Shown one piece after another: positions 1 through 6,800 of a stretch of DNA of 64,000 bases. The DNA lies in the NCBI GenBank assembly GCA_018821925.1, contig JAHJLF010000077.1:1-64000 (forward strand), given 5' to 3'. This stretch comes from Candidatus Edwardsbacteria bacterium (GTDB lineage: Bacteria > Edwardsbacteria > AC1 > EtOH8). Both the position numbers and the translations under genes were made by a program. The first letter of the stretch is position 1; each line of letters starts with the position of its first letter. The notes under the pieces were generated by a model, which did not search any database, was not told the origin of the DNA, and saw only the letters and a program-made list of their open reading frames with translations.

Positions 1-1
1 A

Positions 2-580
2 AATATTAATGATGCAAAAAAATATTTTGAAAAAGCTTTAGATTTAGACCCAAAAAATATTACAATTATTGGATATAATGCAGATTTTTTATCAAAATAT
101 CTGAAAGAATATGAAAAAGCAGAGAAATTATATAGGAAGATATTAGAAGTCGAGCCAGTTAATGTGGAAATTATTGGCAATTATGCAAATGTCTTAATGG
201 AAATAAATAAAAATTACGATCAAGCAGAGGAATTATATAAGAAGATATTGGATATTGACCCTACCCATTGTAATACTCTTGGAAATTATGCACGTTTGTT
301 GTTATGGAAGGGCAACATGGAAAAGGCCAAAGAATACATAGAAAAAGCTTTCGCAAGTAACAAAGAAAACCAAGATTTAATGTGTGAATTATGGTTTTAT
401 CGTTATGCGCATTTTCCCGAATATTATGAAATAGGGAAACAAAAATTAGAAGAACTAATTAATGCAGGCGTAAAATCTATTGGGTGGAATTTAAAGCCAA
501 ATATTGAAATTGCTAAAAAGGCTGGACACCCAGAAATAGAAACGTTAGAAAAATTCGCAAAGCAAATAACAGAACCATAG
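2..580 (+). CDS. TPR-repeat protein, 5' end missing
   Basis: The frame is open from the window edge, so the N-terminus lies outside. The 192 visible residues are tandem tetratricopeptide-type helix pairs (AEKLYRKILEVEP, AEELYKKILDIDP), each closed by an acidic-Pro turn. TPR arrays are protein-protein interaction scaffolds; no catalytic domain is visible. Base composition and codons (AAA, ATT, TTA) are far more AT-rich than in the GC-rich genes that follow, so it may be acquired or belong to an accessory block to the left. An internal GTG at 164 is not the start because coding continues upstream. The gene closes with an intrinsic terminator. Confidence 0.8.
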   Translation, partial: NINDAKKYFEKALDLDPKNITIIGYNADFLSKYLKEYEKAEKLYRKILEVEPVNVEIIGNYANVLMEINKNYDQAEELYKKILDIDPTHCNTLGNYARLLLWKGNMEKAKEYIEKAFASNKENQDLMCELWFYRYAHFPEYYEIGKQKLEELINAGVKSIGWNLKPNIEIAKKAGHPEIETLEKFAKQITEP

Positions 581-608
581 ATTAAAAATTCCTTGTCTAA
601 TACTTAAA

Positions 609-636
609 AGCCCCCTTCCCAAGGGGGCCTTTTTTA
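609..636 (+). terminator. Intrinsic terminator after TPR gene
   Basis: GC-rich stem AGCCCCCTT / AAGGGGGCC with a three-base loop, followed by a run of T, 30 bases after the TPR stop codon. Confidence 0.85.
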
Positions 637-685
637 TTTCCCGCACCTATTCTAAAAATATTTCAATAAATCTTCATTTGGGTCA

Positions 686-715
686 TTGACGAAAATTTGC
701 CAAATAGACTATTAT
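686..715 (+). promoter_or_regulatory. Candidate promoter for the toxin-antitoxin pair
   Basis: TTGACG (686-691), 18-base spacer, TATTAT (710-715). Transcription would start near 722 and give a leader of about 57 bases before the toxin ATG. This promoter is compatible with the ATG at 779, unlike the better-looking one at 752. Confidence 0.45.
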
Positions 716-751
716 TAGTAAAACAAACCCAAAATAATTAATAAATACATC

Positions 752-780
752 TTGACAATACATCACAATTGATGTAGAAT
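752..780 (+). promoter_or_regulatory. Promoter-like sequence with inverted-repeat operator
   Basis: TTGACA (752-757), 17-base spacer, TAGAAT (775-780). An inverted repeat ACATCA-CAAT-TGATGT (760-775) fills the spacer, the usual place for a toxin-antitoxin autorepressor operator. The -10 element overlaps the toxin start codon, so transcripts from here would lack that ATG. Either the upstream promoter is used, or this one serves the antitoxin, whose start is at 1155. Confidence 0.5.
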
Positions 781-1180
781 GAAAAAGACTTGGAAGATCA
801 TTTATTACGAGACGGAAGGCGGGGAATCCCGGATAGAAGACTTTATAAAAGCCCTTCCGCCCAGAAGCCGGGCAAAGGTCATGAGTTTTATCGGTCTGCT
901 GGAGGAACGCGGACCCGATCTGCCCAGGCCCTATGCCGACCTGCTGAAAGACGGCATTCACGAATTGAGGATAAAGGTCACCGGCAATCAGTACCGTTTT
1001 TTGTATTTCTTTTGTTTCCGGGATTATATCGTTTTAACCCATGCAATACGTAAAAATTCCGACCGGGTGCCTGCCGGGGAAATAAAGGCGGCTGTGGGCA
1101 TCAGGTGTGATTTTCTTAAGAGGTACAGCCTGAAAAAGCTACAGGAGGAGTTCAATGAAGACATTTCAAAAGCATCTTAA
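779..1180 (+). CDS. HigB/RelE-type toxin (phage Gp49-like family)
   Basis: A 133-residue protein with the layout of the Gp49-like/HigB toxin family: an N-terminal WKIIYYET strand, a helical ALPPRSRAKVMSFIGLLEERG segment, then HELRIKVTGNQYRFLYF and VLTHAIRKNSDRVP. Family members are ribosome-dependent or free mRNA endonucleases of type II toxin-antitoxin systems. The toxin gene precedes and overlaps the antitoxin gene (1155) by 26 bases, the inverted order typical of higBA. The C-terminus is a little longer than usual, and that extension carries the overlap. Activity is inferred from family only. Confidence 0.8.
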   Translation: MKKTWKIIYYETEGGESRIEDFIKALPPRSRAKVMSFIGLLEERGPDLPRPYADLLKDGIHELRIKVTGNQYRFLYFFCFRDYIVLTHAIRKNSDRVPAGEIKAAVGIRCDFLKRYSLKKLQEEFNEDISKAS

Positions 1181-1436
1181 AAAGGAGATGCAAAATAAAA
1201 AATTTACCAAGGCATACCGGGAAGAAAAGGAATTGGCGGAATTGGCCGTTAAGATAGCAGAAACCAGAACTGCATATCATTTGACCCAAAGGGAACTGGC
1301 ATCTAAGGCCCATATAACCCAGCAGCAGTTATCCAAGGTCGAGAACGGCGAGAACTGCTATATGACAACCCTGCTTAAAATATTCAGGGCATTGGATCTG
1401 GATTTTTCACTTTGCTCTGCCGGCCGTAAAATATAG
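1155..1436 (+). CDS. HigA-like antitoxin, XRE-type helix-turn-helix
   Basis: 93 residues. Positions about 30-85 form a Cro/C1-type HTH: AETRTAYHLTQRELASKAHI, then TQQQLSKVENGENCYMTTLL. It should neutralise the toxin encoded just upstream and repress their shared promoter; the inverted repeat at 760-775 is the obvious operator candidate. The start overlaps the toxin end, and GGAGG at 1144-1148 within the toxin gene serves as ribosome binding site, so translation is probably coupled. A terminator follows, making this a self-contained two-gene unit. Confidence 0.85.
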   Translation: MKTFQKHLKKEMQNKKFTKAYREEKELAELAVKIAETRTAYHLTQRELASKAHITQQQLSKVENGENCYMTTLLKIFRALDLDFSLCSAGRKI

Positions 1437-1469
1437 CCGTTCATAACCGGTCAATCGATGGATATTGCG

Positions 1470-1498
1470 GCCCCCTTCTATAAGGGGGGCATTTTTAT
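1470..1498 (+). terminator. Intrinsic terminator after the toxin-antitoxin pair
   Basis: Stem GCCCCCTT / AAGGGGGGC around CTAT, then ATTTTTATT. It is almost the same hairpin as at 609-636, so near-identical terminators bracket the module. Confidence 0.85.
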
Positions 1499-1505
1499 TC
1501 CCCTA

Positions 1506-1534
1506 TTGCATTTTCCCTAACTATTTGCGATAAT
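1506..1534 (+). promoter_or_regulatory. ispG promoter, probably leaderless
   Basis: TTGCAT (1506-1511), 17-base spacer, GATAAT (1529-1534). The ispG ATG begins at 1542, eight bases past the -10 element and at the expected transcription start. No Shine-Dalgarno is present. Confidence 0.6.
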
Positions 1535-1541
1535 ACCCCAA

Positions 1542-2615
1542 ATGCCAGAAAAGATACAAAATACCTATCCCCGCCGTAAATCCCAGCCAGTCAAGGTGGG
1601 GAATATCGTCATCGGCGGCAGTGCCCCGGTGTCCATCCAGTCCATGACCAACACCGATCCCTGCAACGTCAGGGCCACTTTGGCCCAGATAAAAAAATTA
1701 GAGAAGGCCGGGTGCCAGATCATCCGCCTGGCGGTGCCGGATAAAAAGTCCGCCACCGCTCTGGCCCGTATCCGGCAGGGCACCAAAATGCCCTTGGTGG
1801 CCGATATCCATTTCGACCACCGCCTGGCCCTGATGGCCCTGGATGCCGGGGTGGACAAACTGCGCATCAACCCCGGGAACATCGGCTCTCAAGATAAGAT
1901 CAGACAGGTGGTCAAGGCTGCGGCCGGTAAAAAGGTTCCCATCCGCATCGGGGTCAATGCCGGCTCGCTGGAGAAGGATATTCTGACCCGGGACGGCCAT
2001 CCCACCGCCCGGGGCATGGTAGCCAGCGCCCTGCGCCATGTTCAGATACTGGAGGACCTGGGATTCGACGATATCGTCATCTCGCTCAAAGGCACGGACG
2101 TGCCCATGACCATCGAGGCCTATAGAAAAATATCCAAAATGATTCCCTATCCTTTGCACCTGGGCATCACCGAAGCCGGGACCCCGGCGGCCGGTGCCAT
2201 CCGTTCGGCGGTGGGCATCGGGACCCTTTTGGCCGAGGGCATCGGGGACACCATCCGAGTATCGCTATCAGGCGATCCGGCCCGGGAGATCCCGGTGGCC
2301 CGGGAGATCGTTCAGTCATTGGGGCTGGGAACCTTCGGCCCGGTGGTCCATGCCTGCCCCACCTGCGGCCGCTGCAAGATAGACGTGGCCAGGATCGCTG
2401 CTCAGGTGGAGAGGAGAATCGCCGGGATAAAAAAACCGCTAAAAGTGGCGGTGATGGGCTGTGTGGTCAACGGGCCGGGCGAGGCCCGGGAGGCCGACCT
2501 GGGGATCGCCGGCGGCGACGGTCTGGGCCTGCTGTTCCAAAAGGGAAAGATCATAGCCAAGGTCAAAGAAAAGGATATGGTGAACCAATTGGTATCGTTA
2601 GCCAAAAAAATGTAA
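1542..2615 (+). CDS. ispG: (E)-4-hydroxy-3-methylbut-2-enyl-diphosphate synthase
   Basis: IspG (GcpE) converts 2-C-methyl-erythritol 2,4-cyclodiphosphate to HMBPP, the penultimate step of the MEP isoprenoid pathway, using a [4Fe-4S] cluster. The 357-residue length matches the two-domain bacterial form. The N-terminal part is a TIM barrel (VNIVIGGSAPVSIQSMTNTD-like start, then LVADIHFDHRLAL and KLRINPGNIG). The C-terminal part carries the cluster ligands in ACPTCGRCKID and MGCVVNGPGEA, the latter including the conserved Glu. It is monocistronic here. It would feed prenyl units to the GGGP synthase at 58.6 kb. Confidence 0.96.
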   Translation: MPEKIQNTYPRRKSQPVKVGNIVIGGSAPVSIQSMTNTDPCNVRATLAQIKKLEKAGCQIIRLAVPDKKSATALARIRQGTKMPLVADIHFDHRLALMALDAGVDKLRINPGNIGSQDKIRQVVKAAAGKKVPIRIGVNAGSLEKDILTRDGHPTARGMVASALRHVQILEDLGFDDIVISLKGTDVPMTIEAYRKISKMIPYPLHLGITEAGTPAAGAIRSAVGIGTLLAEGIGDTIRVSLSGDPAREIPVAREIVQSLGLGTFGPVVHACPTCGRCKIDVARIAAQVERRIAGIKKPLKVAVMGCVVNGPGEAREADLGIAGGDGLGLLFQKGKIIAKVKEKDMVNQLVSLAKKM

Positions 2616-2718
2616 ACACATATTTTTTTAGGACACGGATAAACACTGATTTACTAATCATGTACCAAACAGGAGATACTCCACATAAGTTTAAAGTTAA
2701 AATTCAAAGAACAATAAC

Positions 2719-2745
2719 CTTTGTGTCTTGGTGTCTTTGTGGTTT
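2719..2745 (-). repeat. Dispersed repeat B (CACCAAGACAC type), reverse copy
   Basis: Reads, on the minus strand, as ACCACAAAGACACCAAGACA. Related copies lie at 16603, 22741 and 39368. It sits in the 197-base gap before sppA, which otherwise holds no recognisable element. Confidence 0.55.
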
Positions 2746-2812
2746 AATTAGGTCAGTTAAATCTGCGTCCAATAAATTCCGGTTAATCCGGTTTAGTAAT
2801 CAGGAGTAATTT

Positions 2813-3694
2813 ATGAAGAAAAAAGGGATTTTCATAACCTTGATCGTGGCCGCGGTGCTGATGGTCGTCGTCATCTTCGTCGGCGCCATCGTGATGGCGG
2901 TGTCCGACAACAGCGCCATGGATATCTCCTACGGAAAATCGGTGGGGCTGGTGGAGATCGTCGGGCCGATAGTCTCATCCGAAAACGCCGTGCGGATGAT
3001 AAAGAAATACCGCGACAACAACTCCGTCAAGGCCATCGTGATCCGGCTGGAGACGCCGGGCGGCGGAGTGGCCGCTTCCCAGGAGATATATGAGGCTATC
3101 AAAACGGCCAGGGAAAAGAAGCCGGTGGTCTGCTCCATGGGCGAGGTGGCGGCCTCCGGCGGGTATTATATAGCCTGCGGCTGCGATTCCATCGTGGCCA
3201 ATCCCGGCAGCCTCACCGGCTCCATCGGGGTCATTTTAAGCTACGCCGTGGTGGAGGAACTGTTCAGGAAGATCGGCATCAGCTATGAGGTGATCAAGGC
3301 CGGAGCGGTAAAGGATATGGGCTCGCCCTTCCGCCAGATGTCTCCCCAGGAGAGGGCGTTATTGCAGGCCACCATAGACGACGTGCATCTGCAGTTTATG
3401 GAAGCGGTGTCGGAGGGCCGCAGCATCCCGCTGGACTCGGTAAAATTGTTTGCCGATGGCAGGGTTCTCTCCGGACGGCAGGCCTATCAGCTTAAACTGG
3501 TTGACAGGCTGGGAACCCAGGACGATGCAGTGATAATGGCCGGTAACATGGCCGGGCTTAAGGAAACCCCCAAGGTGATCAAGGAGAGGAAACGCCGTCC
3601 CTCGATATTCGACCTGCTGGCCGAAAGCGCCGAGACCCTGTCCAACTTGAATAGATCAGCCCAGACCAAACTGGAGTATCGGCTGGGGAATTAG
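2813..3694 (+). CDS. sppA: Signal peptide peptidase SppA, short form
   Basis: A 293-residue membrane-anchored serine protease of the SppA/S49 family, which degrades cleaved signal peptides. Residues 5-33 are one hydrophobic anchor. The catalytic domain follows: RLETPGGGVAASQEIYEAI, then the nucleophile region GEVAASGGYYIACGCD (Ser in ASGG), and the general-base lysine near KAGAVKDMGSPFR. Length matches the single-domain bacterial and archaeal form, not the about 600-residue E. coli tandem form. AGGAG lies eight bases before the ATG. It is isolated from its neighbours and precedes tRNA genes. Confidence 0.93.
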   Translation: MKKKGIFITLIVAAVLMVVVIFVGAIVMAVSDNSAMDISYGKSVGLVEIVGPIVSSENAVRMIKKYRDNNSVKAIVIRLETPGGGVAASQEIYEAIKTAREKKPVVCSMGEVAASGGYYIACGCDSIVANPGSLTGSIGVILSYAVVEELFRKIGISYEVIKAGAVKDMGSPFRQMSPQERALLQATIDDVHLQFMEAVSEGRSIPLDSVKLFADGRVLSGRQAYQLKLVDRLGTQDDAVIMAGNMAGLKETPKVIKERKRRPSIFDLLAESAETLSNLNRSAQTKLEYRLGN

Positions 3695-3711
3695 GCTGAA
3701 AAGGGATTTTC

Positions 3712-3741
3712 TTGACAGGCGGGGCCGAAAACTGGTAAAAT
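3712..3741 (+). promoter_or_regulatory. Promoter for the tRNA-Cys / tRNA-Leu unit
   Basis: TTGACA (3712-3717), 18-base spacer, TAAAAT (3736-3741). It lies 18 bases after the sppA stop and 82 bases before tRNA-Cys; no other promoter is evident before the two tRNAs. Confidence 0.7.
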
Positions 3742-3822
3742 TGGTTTATTGATATTTGGGGCGGCCCTTCAGTAGCAAGGCAAAGGGCCGGGCTCAGGAC
3801 AGGGAAGCAATAACATTAGTAA

Positions 3823-3897
3823 GGCGGCTTAGCCAAGTGGTAAGGCGACGGTCTGCAAAACCGTTATTCAGCGGTTCGAACCCGCTAGCCGCCTCCA
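3823..3897 (+). tRNA. tRNA-Cys (GCA)
   Basis: Acceptor stem GGCGGCT / AGCCGCC, discriminator U as expected for cysteine tRNA, and encoded CCA. The anticodon loop CTGCAAA gives anticodon GCA. The T-arm carries GTTCGAAC. Confidence 0.95.
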
Positions 3898-3920
3898 GTT
3901 AAGGAACTTATTCAGAGTGG

Positions 3921-3964
3921 GTCATTCCCGTCCCGCATCACAGTGCGAGATAAACTCCGGCGGG
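3921..3964 (-). repeat. Dispersed repeat C, reverse copy
   Basis: On the minus strand this reads CCCGCCGGAGTTTATC followed by a hairpin ending GCGGGACGGGAATGAC. It closely matches 50795-50842 and, more loosely, 59432-59482. It separates tRNA-Cys from tRNA-Leu. The following 3965-4070 contains a second small palindrome around GGATACCTGCTTCCGCAGGT and no gene. Confidence 0.7.
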
Positions 3965-4075
3965 CCTGTCCGCCGCAGTTCGCCGATGGCGAACGAAGGA
4001 GGAAATCCATATCCCATCTGGATACCTGCTTCCGCAGGTATGACAAAAGGCAATCAAAGAAGTGCTACACATTAT

Positions 4076-4163
4076 GCCGGGGTGGCGGAACTGGTAGACG
4101 CAAGGGACTTAAAATCCCTCGTTCCTCAAGAACGTGTCGGTTCGATTCCGACCCTCGGTACCA
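4076..4163 (+). tRNA. tRNA-Leu (UAA)
   Basis: Class II tRNA with a long variable arm. Acceptor GCCGGGG / CCTCGGT, anticodon loop CTTAAAA giving UAA, variable arm around CGTTCCTCAAGAACG, T-arm GTCGG-TTCGATT-CCGAC, and encoded CCA. Confidence 0.95.
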
Positions 4164-4168
4164 GTACA

Positions 4169-4201
4169 AGGCAGGACTGCTGAAAAGCAGCCTGCCTTTT
4201 T
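4169..4201 (+). terminator. Intrinsic terminator after tRNA-Leu
   Basis: Long stem AGGCAGG...CTGCT / AGCAG...CCTGCCT with a GAAA loop and a T run, starting six bases after the tRNA CCA end. Confidence 0.9.
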
Positions 4202-4248
4202 GATTTTATTTTTGCCGCTAAAATTACTTTCCCGCTTTCTCTTATAAC

Positions 4249-4300
4249 ACCTCTCCCCTACCCCTCTCCTAAAGCATTAGGAGAGGGAAGGGTGAGGTCG
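4249..4300 (+). repeat. Dispersed repeat A, copy 1
   Basis: CCTCTCC...CTCTCCTAAAGCATTAGGAGAGGG, then AAGGGTGAGGT. The core folds into a hairpin with CTCTCCTAA / TTAGGAGAG arms. Further copies are at 29579-29632 (with the hairpin loop inverted) and 58494-58546. Confidence 0.85.
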
Positions 4301-4420
4301 AAAGTTTTAGGGGGCGGCAAACTAACGTAATTAATAATAATATGTCTTCACCCCGCTGTTTTATTATCACCAAGACTATTATGCCAGTAACGCCGACCGT
4401 AGCCGCCCCCTAAGACCCAG

Positions 4421-4448
4421 CTTAACCTGTAAATTCTTACAGGTTAAG
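4421..4448. repeat. Perfect 12-bp hairpin
   Basis: CTTAACCTGTAA (4421-4432), loop ATTC, TTACAGGTTAAG (4437-4448). The arms pair without mismatch. No T run follows, so it is not a standard terminator. It lies in the gene-free stretch between tRNA-Leu and tRNA-Gly. Confidence 0.7.
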
Positions 4449-4709
4449 TTAAGTGGACCAGGCGTCCAAATGGGGTCCGGGGACACAGTGCGAATAACTG
4501 CGGGAAACAATATAAAAACGATCACTGCTTCGCAGCGTGTGCTCTTTTCATTAAATTATTGTTGTTTATATAAGCGGTTCATTAATCTTTTAGCCCTGTG
4601 CCCCCGGCGGGTCTTTCGCCCTTTCTGCCCGGACAGAAAGGGCAGAGGGATAAAAAATCCATCAAATTTGCCCTCATAAAGATAATTCGAAAAAACTGTA
4701 GATAGGCAA
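4449..4709. other. Gene-free stretch, nothing recognised
   Basis: Part of the roughly 850-base gap between tRNA-Leu and tRNA-Gly. A 69-codon open frame at 4470-4679 has no ribosome binding site, no family signature and an unremarkable composition, so I do not call it. Confidence 0.5.
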
Positions 4710-4710
4710 T

Positions 4711-4740
4711 AAAAAAGGACAGGCTTTAAAAGCCTGTCCT
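4711..4740 (-). terminator. Minus-strand intrinsic terminator, distal
   Basis: On the minus strand GGACAGGCTTTTAAAGCCTGTCC is followed by six T. It is the third of three terminators downstream of tRNA-Gly, each preceded by a tRNA 3'-end sequence. Confidence 0.8.
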
Positions 4741-4749
4741 GTAATTATC

Positions 4750-4761
4750 TGGAGCGGGCGA
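4750..4761 (-). repeat. Short copy of the tRNA-Gly 3' end
   Basis: TGGAGCGGGCGA matches the last 12 bases of tRNA-Gly (5011-5022), including CCA on the minus strand. It is preceded on the plus strand by ATC, as is the copy at 4818. Confidence 0.6.
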
Positions 4762-4776
4762 CCCCGATTGGCAATT

Positions 4777-4801
4777 AAAAAGCCCCGGATGTTATCGGGG
4801 C
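4777..4801 (-). terminator. Minus-strand intrinsic terminator, middle
   Basis: On the minus strand GCCCCG / CGGGGC around ATAACATC, then TTTTT. It follows the 19-base tRNA-Gly 3' copy at 4818-4836. Confidence 0.75.
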
Positions 4802-4817
4802 GGGGATGTCACAAATC

Positions 4818-4836
4818 TGGAGCGGGCGATGGGATT
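4818..4836 (-). repeat. 19-base copy of the tRNA-Gly 3' end
   Basis: Identical to 5011-5029: acceptor 3' strand, CCA and part of the T-arm. The rest of a tRNA is not recognisable between 4837 and 4970, so this is a tRNA remnant or an attachment-site-like duplication rather than a gene. Confidence 0.7.
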
Positions 4837-4970
4837 TTCCGCCGGCAGAGAAATAGTAGCCCTATCGACGGCGGATGCGCCGTTGAATTGCTGTCGTGTT
4901 TTACGGCCGGCGCAGAACCCACGCATCAATGGAACTAAGCAAGACAGCGATCGAGCCGGATCAGCCAAAT

Positions 4971-4996
4971 AAAAAAGCCCCGTTAAAACAGGGCTG
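4971..4996 (-). terminator. tRNA-Gly terminator (minus strand)
   Basis: On the minus strand AGCCC / GGGCT stem around TGTTTTAACG, followed by six T, 15 bases after the tRNA end. Confidence 0.8.
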
Positions 4997-5010
4997 ATTT
5001 ATTATAAAAA

Positions 5011-5086
5011 TGGAGCGGGCGATGGGATTCGAACCCACGACGTCTACCTTGGCAAGGTAGCACTCTAGCCACTGAGTTACGCCCGC
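5011..5086 (-). tRNA. tRNA-Gly (GCC)
   Basis: Read on the minus strand: acceptor GCGGGCG / CGCCCGC, D-arm CTCAGTGGCTAGAG, anticodon loop TTGCCAA (GCC), T-arm GTGGG-TTCGAAT-CCCAT, encoded CCA. It has its own perfect-consensus promoter and a terminator. Confidence 0.96.
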
Positions 5087-5097
5087 AAACAGTGGTA

Positions 5098-5126
5098 ATT
5101 ATATATAAATATCCGGCGGGTGTCAA
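5098..5126 (-). promoter_or_regulatory. Perfect-consensus promoter of tRNA-Gly
   Basis: On the minus strand TTGACA, 17-base spacer, TATAAT, ending 12 bases before the first tRNA base. This fixes the housekeeping sigma consensus for the genome. Confidence 0.92.
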
Positions 5127-5191
5127 GGGTTTTGTTATATACCGCAAATCACGAAGCAGGTTTAGCCATAAACTTTATGGGTTTATTTCCC

Positions 5192-5220
5192 TTGAAAATA
5201 TTCCCCGATTCTGATACAAT
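5192..5220 (+). promoter_or_regulatory. Promoter of the oxidoreductase operon
   Basis: TTGAAA (5192-5197), 17-base spacer, TACAAT (5215-5220). Transcription would begin near 5227. That excludes the in-frame ATG at 5223 and supports the start at 5280. Confidence 0.75.
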
Positions 5221-5279
5221 AAATGAACCTCATTTCCAGCCAAATAAAATCCTTAATATATAATTTCAGGAGGTCCACT

Positions 5280-5483
5280 ATGCCAGAAATCAGGGTCGAT
5301 GAGACCCGCTGCAAAGGATGTGAGCTATGCACTAAGGCCTGCCCCAAAAGCTGCATAGAGATGTCCGACACCTTCAGCGTTACCGGCTATTACCCGGCCA
5401 AACTGGCCAAAACGGATTGCTGCATAGGCTGCGGTCTGTGCGCCCAAATATGCCCCGACCTGGCCATTGCGGTGTGGAAGTAA
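5280..5483 (+). CDS. 2-oxoacid:ferredoxin oxidoreductase, ferredoxin-like delta subunit
   Basis: 67 residues with two [4Fe-4S] motifs: CKGCELCTKACP near the N-terminus and CIGCGLCAQICP near the C-terminus. It is the small electron-transfer subunit of the four-subunit 2-oxoacid:ferredoxin oxidoreductases, passing electrons from the catalytic centre to ferredoxin. AGGAGG lies seven bases upstream of the ATG at 5280; a longer in-frame start at 5223 precedes the predicted transcription start and is rejected. It is the first gene of the operon delta-alpha-beta-gamma. Confidence 0.9.
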   Translation: MPEIRVDETRCKGCELCTKACPKSCIEMSDTFSVTGYYPAKLAKTDCCIGCGLCAQICPDLAIAVWK

Positions 5484-5543
5484 AGCATTATCATTCTTTA
5501 TCCACGCCTTTTCTGTTTAAGCTAAACTTTTAGGAGAAAATAA

Positions 5544-6800
5544 ATGGGTGAAAAGATCTTAATGAAGGGCAATGAAGCCCTGGCCGAGGGCGCGGTCCTG
5601 GCCGGATGCCGCTTCTTTTCCGGGTATCCCATCACTCCGCAGAACGAGGTGCCGGAGTATATGTCCTGGCGCCTTCCCGAAGCGGGGGGGATTTTTATCC
5701 AGGCTGAATCCGAGGTGTCAGCCATCAATATGATCTACGGAGCTGCGGCTACCGGGATCCGCACCATGACCTCGTCCTCCAGCCCGGGCATCAGCCTCAA
5801 GCAGGAGGGCATCTCCTACTGCGCCGGGGCCGACCTGCCGATATTCTTCGCCAATGTGGTCCGGGGCGGTCCGGGGCTGGGCAACATTGCCGCCTCGCAG
5901 GGAGACTACAACCAGTCGGTCAAGGGAGGAGGCCACGGGGATTACCACACCATCGTGCTGGCCCCGAATTCGGTGGACGAGATGGGCAACTTTCCCAAGA
6001 GATGCTACGAGCTGGCCGAGAAATACCGGATGCCGGCCATGATCCTGGCCGACGGCATCCTGGGACAGATGATGGAGCCGGTGGAGTTCAAGTTCCAGCC
6101 GGTGGATCCGGCAACTTTAAAGAAGCCCGATTGGTCCTTGGGCAACGCCGCCGGGAGAAAGAAAAGAATCGTCCGTTCCTACGACCTGCGGGAGGGCGAA
6201 TTGGAGAAAATGAACTGGGCTCGGGCCAAGAAGTTCCAGGAGATCGAGGACCGGGAGGTTCTGTTCGAGGAAAAGAATACCGCCGATGCCCAGCTGGTGC
6301 TGGTGGCCTACGGCACCTCATCCCGCATTGCTGCCTCTGCCATGAAGATGGCCCGCGATAAGGGCCTGAAGGTCGGTTTATTCCGGCCCATTACCCTGTG
6401 GCCGTTCCCCAAGAAACAGCTGGCCAAAATGGCCCAAAGGGTCAAGAATTTCCTGGTGGTGGAGATGAGCCAGGGCCAGTTCGTGGACGACGTCCGCCTG
6501 GCCATCAATGGCACCGCCCAGGTCGATCTCTACGCCCGGCCGGCCGGGATCCCCTCGGGTGAGGAAGTGTTTGCCGTGGTAGAGAAGCTTTACAAGAGCA
6601 TCAAACCGGCGATTGCGATTAAAATAGTTGAAAAGACCAAACAGGTTAAAAAAGTCAAACAGACGAAAAAAGCCAAGGCCCCCAAAAAGGCCAAACCAAC
6701 AAAGAAGCCCAAGCCTGTTAAAAAAACCCAGCCGGTCAAAAAGAAAACAGTAAAAATAAAGGCTGCCAAAAAATCGACCAAGAAAGGAGGGCGTAGATAA
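5544..6800 (+). CDS. vorB: 2-oxoacid:ferredoxin oxidoreductase alpha subunit (VorB/KorA type), Lys-rich tail
   Basis: The alpha subunit of a CoA-dependent 2-oxoacid:ferredoxin oxidoreductase. The N-terminal pyrimidine-binding domain shows GNEALAEGAVLAGC, FFSGYPITPQNEVPEYMSW and MTSSSSPGISLKQEG, closest to my recollection of VorB (branched-chain 2-oxoacid) and KorA (2-oxoglutarate) proteins. Substrate cannot be settled from sequence. Residues 1-350 cover the normal length. Residues 352-418 add a tail of Lys, Ala, Pro and Thr (KKAKAPKKAKPTKKPKPV) resembling histone H1 tails, which is not normal for this family. The stop overlaps the next start by one base (TAATG). Confidence 0.92.
   Translation: MGEKILMKGNEALAEGAVLAGCRFFSGYPITPQNEVPEYMSWRLPEAGGIFIQAESEVSAINMIYGAAATGIRTMTSSSSPGISLKQEGISYCAGADLPIFFANVVRGGPGLGNIAASQGDYNQSVKGGGHGDYHTIVLAPNSVDEMGNFPKRCYELAEKYRMPAMILADGILGQMMEPVEFKFQPVDPATLKKPDWSLGNAAGRKKRIVRSYDLREGELEKMNWARAKKFQEIEDREVLFEEKNTADAQLVLVAYGTSSRIAASAMKMARDKGLKVGLFRPITLWPFPKKQLAKMAQRVKNFLVVEMSQGQFVDDVRLAINGTAQVDLYARPAGIPSGEEVFAVVEKLYKSIKPAIAIKIVEKTKQVKKVKQTKKAKAPKKAKPTKKPKPVKKTQPVKKKTVKIKAAKKSTKKGGRR

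Noticed and set aside
609-1498. Nearly identical hairpins flanking the toxin-antitoxin pair as mobile-element ends
   Set aside because: Both have the terminator form (stem plus T run) and are in the same orientation at gene ends; similarity is explained by terminator function.
3917-4203. Two overlapping open frames across tRNA-Leu
   Set aside because: They run through a dispersed repeat and a clear tRNA gene.
4421-4448. Perfect 12-bp hairpin as an intrinsic terminator
   Set aside because: No T run follows on either strand.
4470-4679. 69-codon open frame between tRNA-Leu and tRNA-Gly
   Set aside because: No ribosome binding site, no motif, in a region of hairpins and tRNA remnants.
4750-5029. 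Genomic island integrated at tRNA-Gly
   Set aside because: The repeated 3' ends are only about 70-260 bases apart, with no integrase or cargo between them; at most scars remain.
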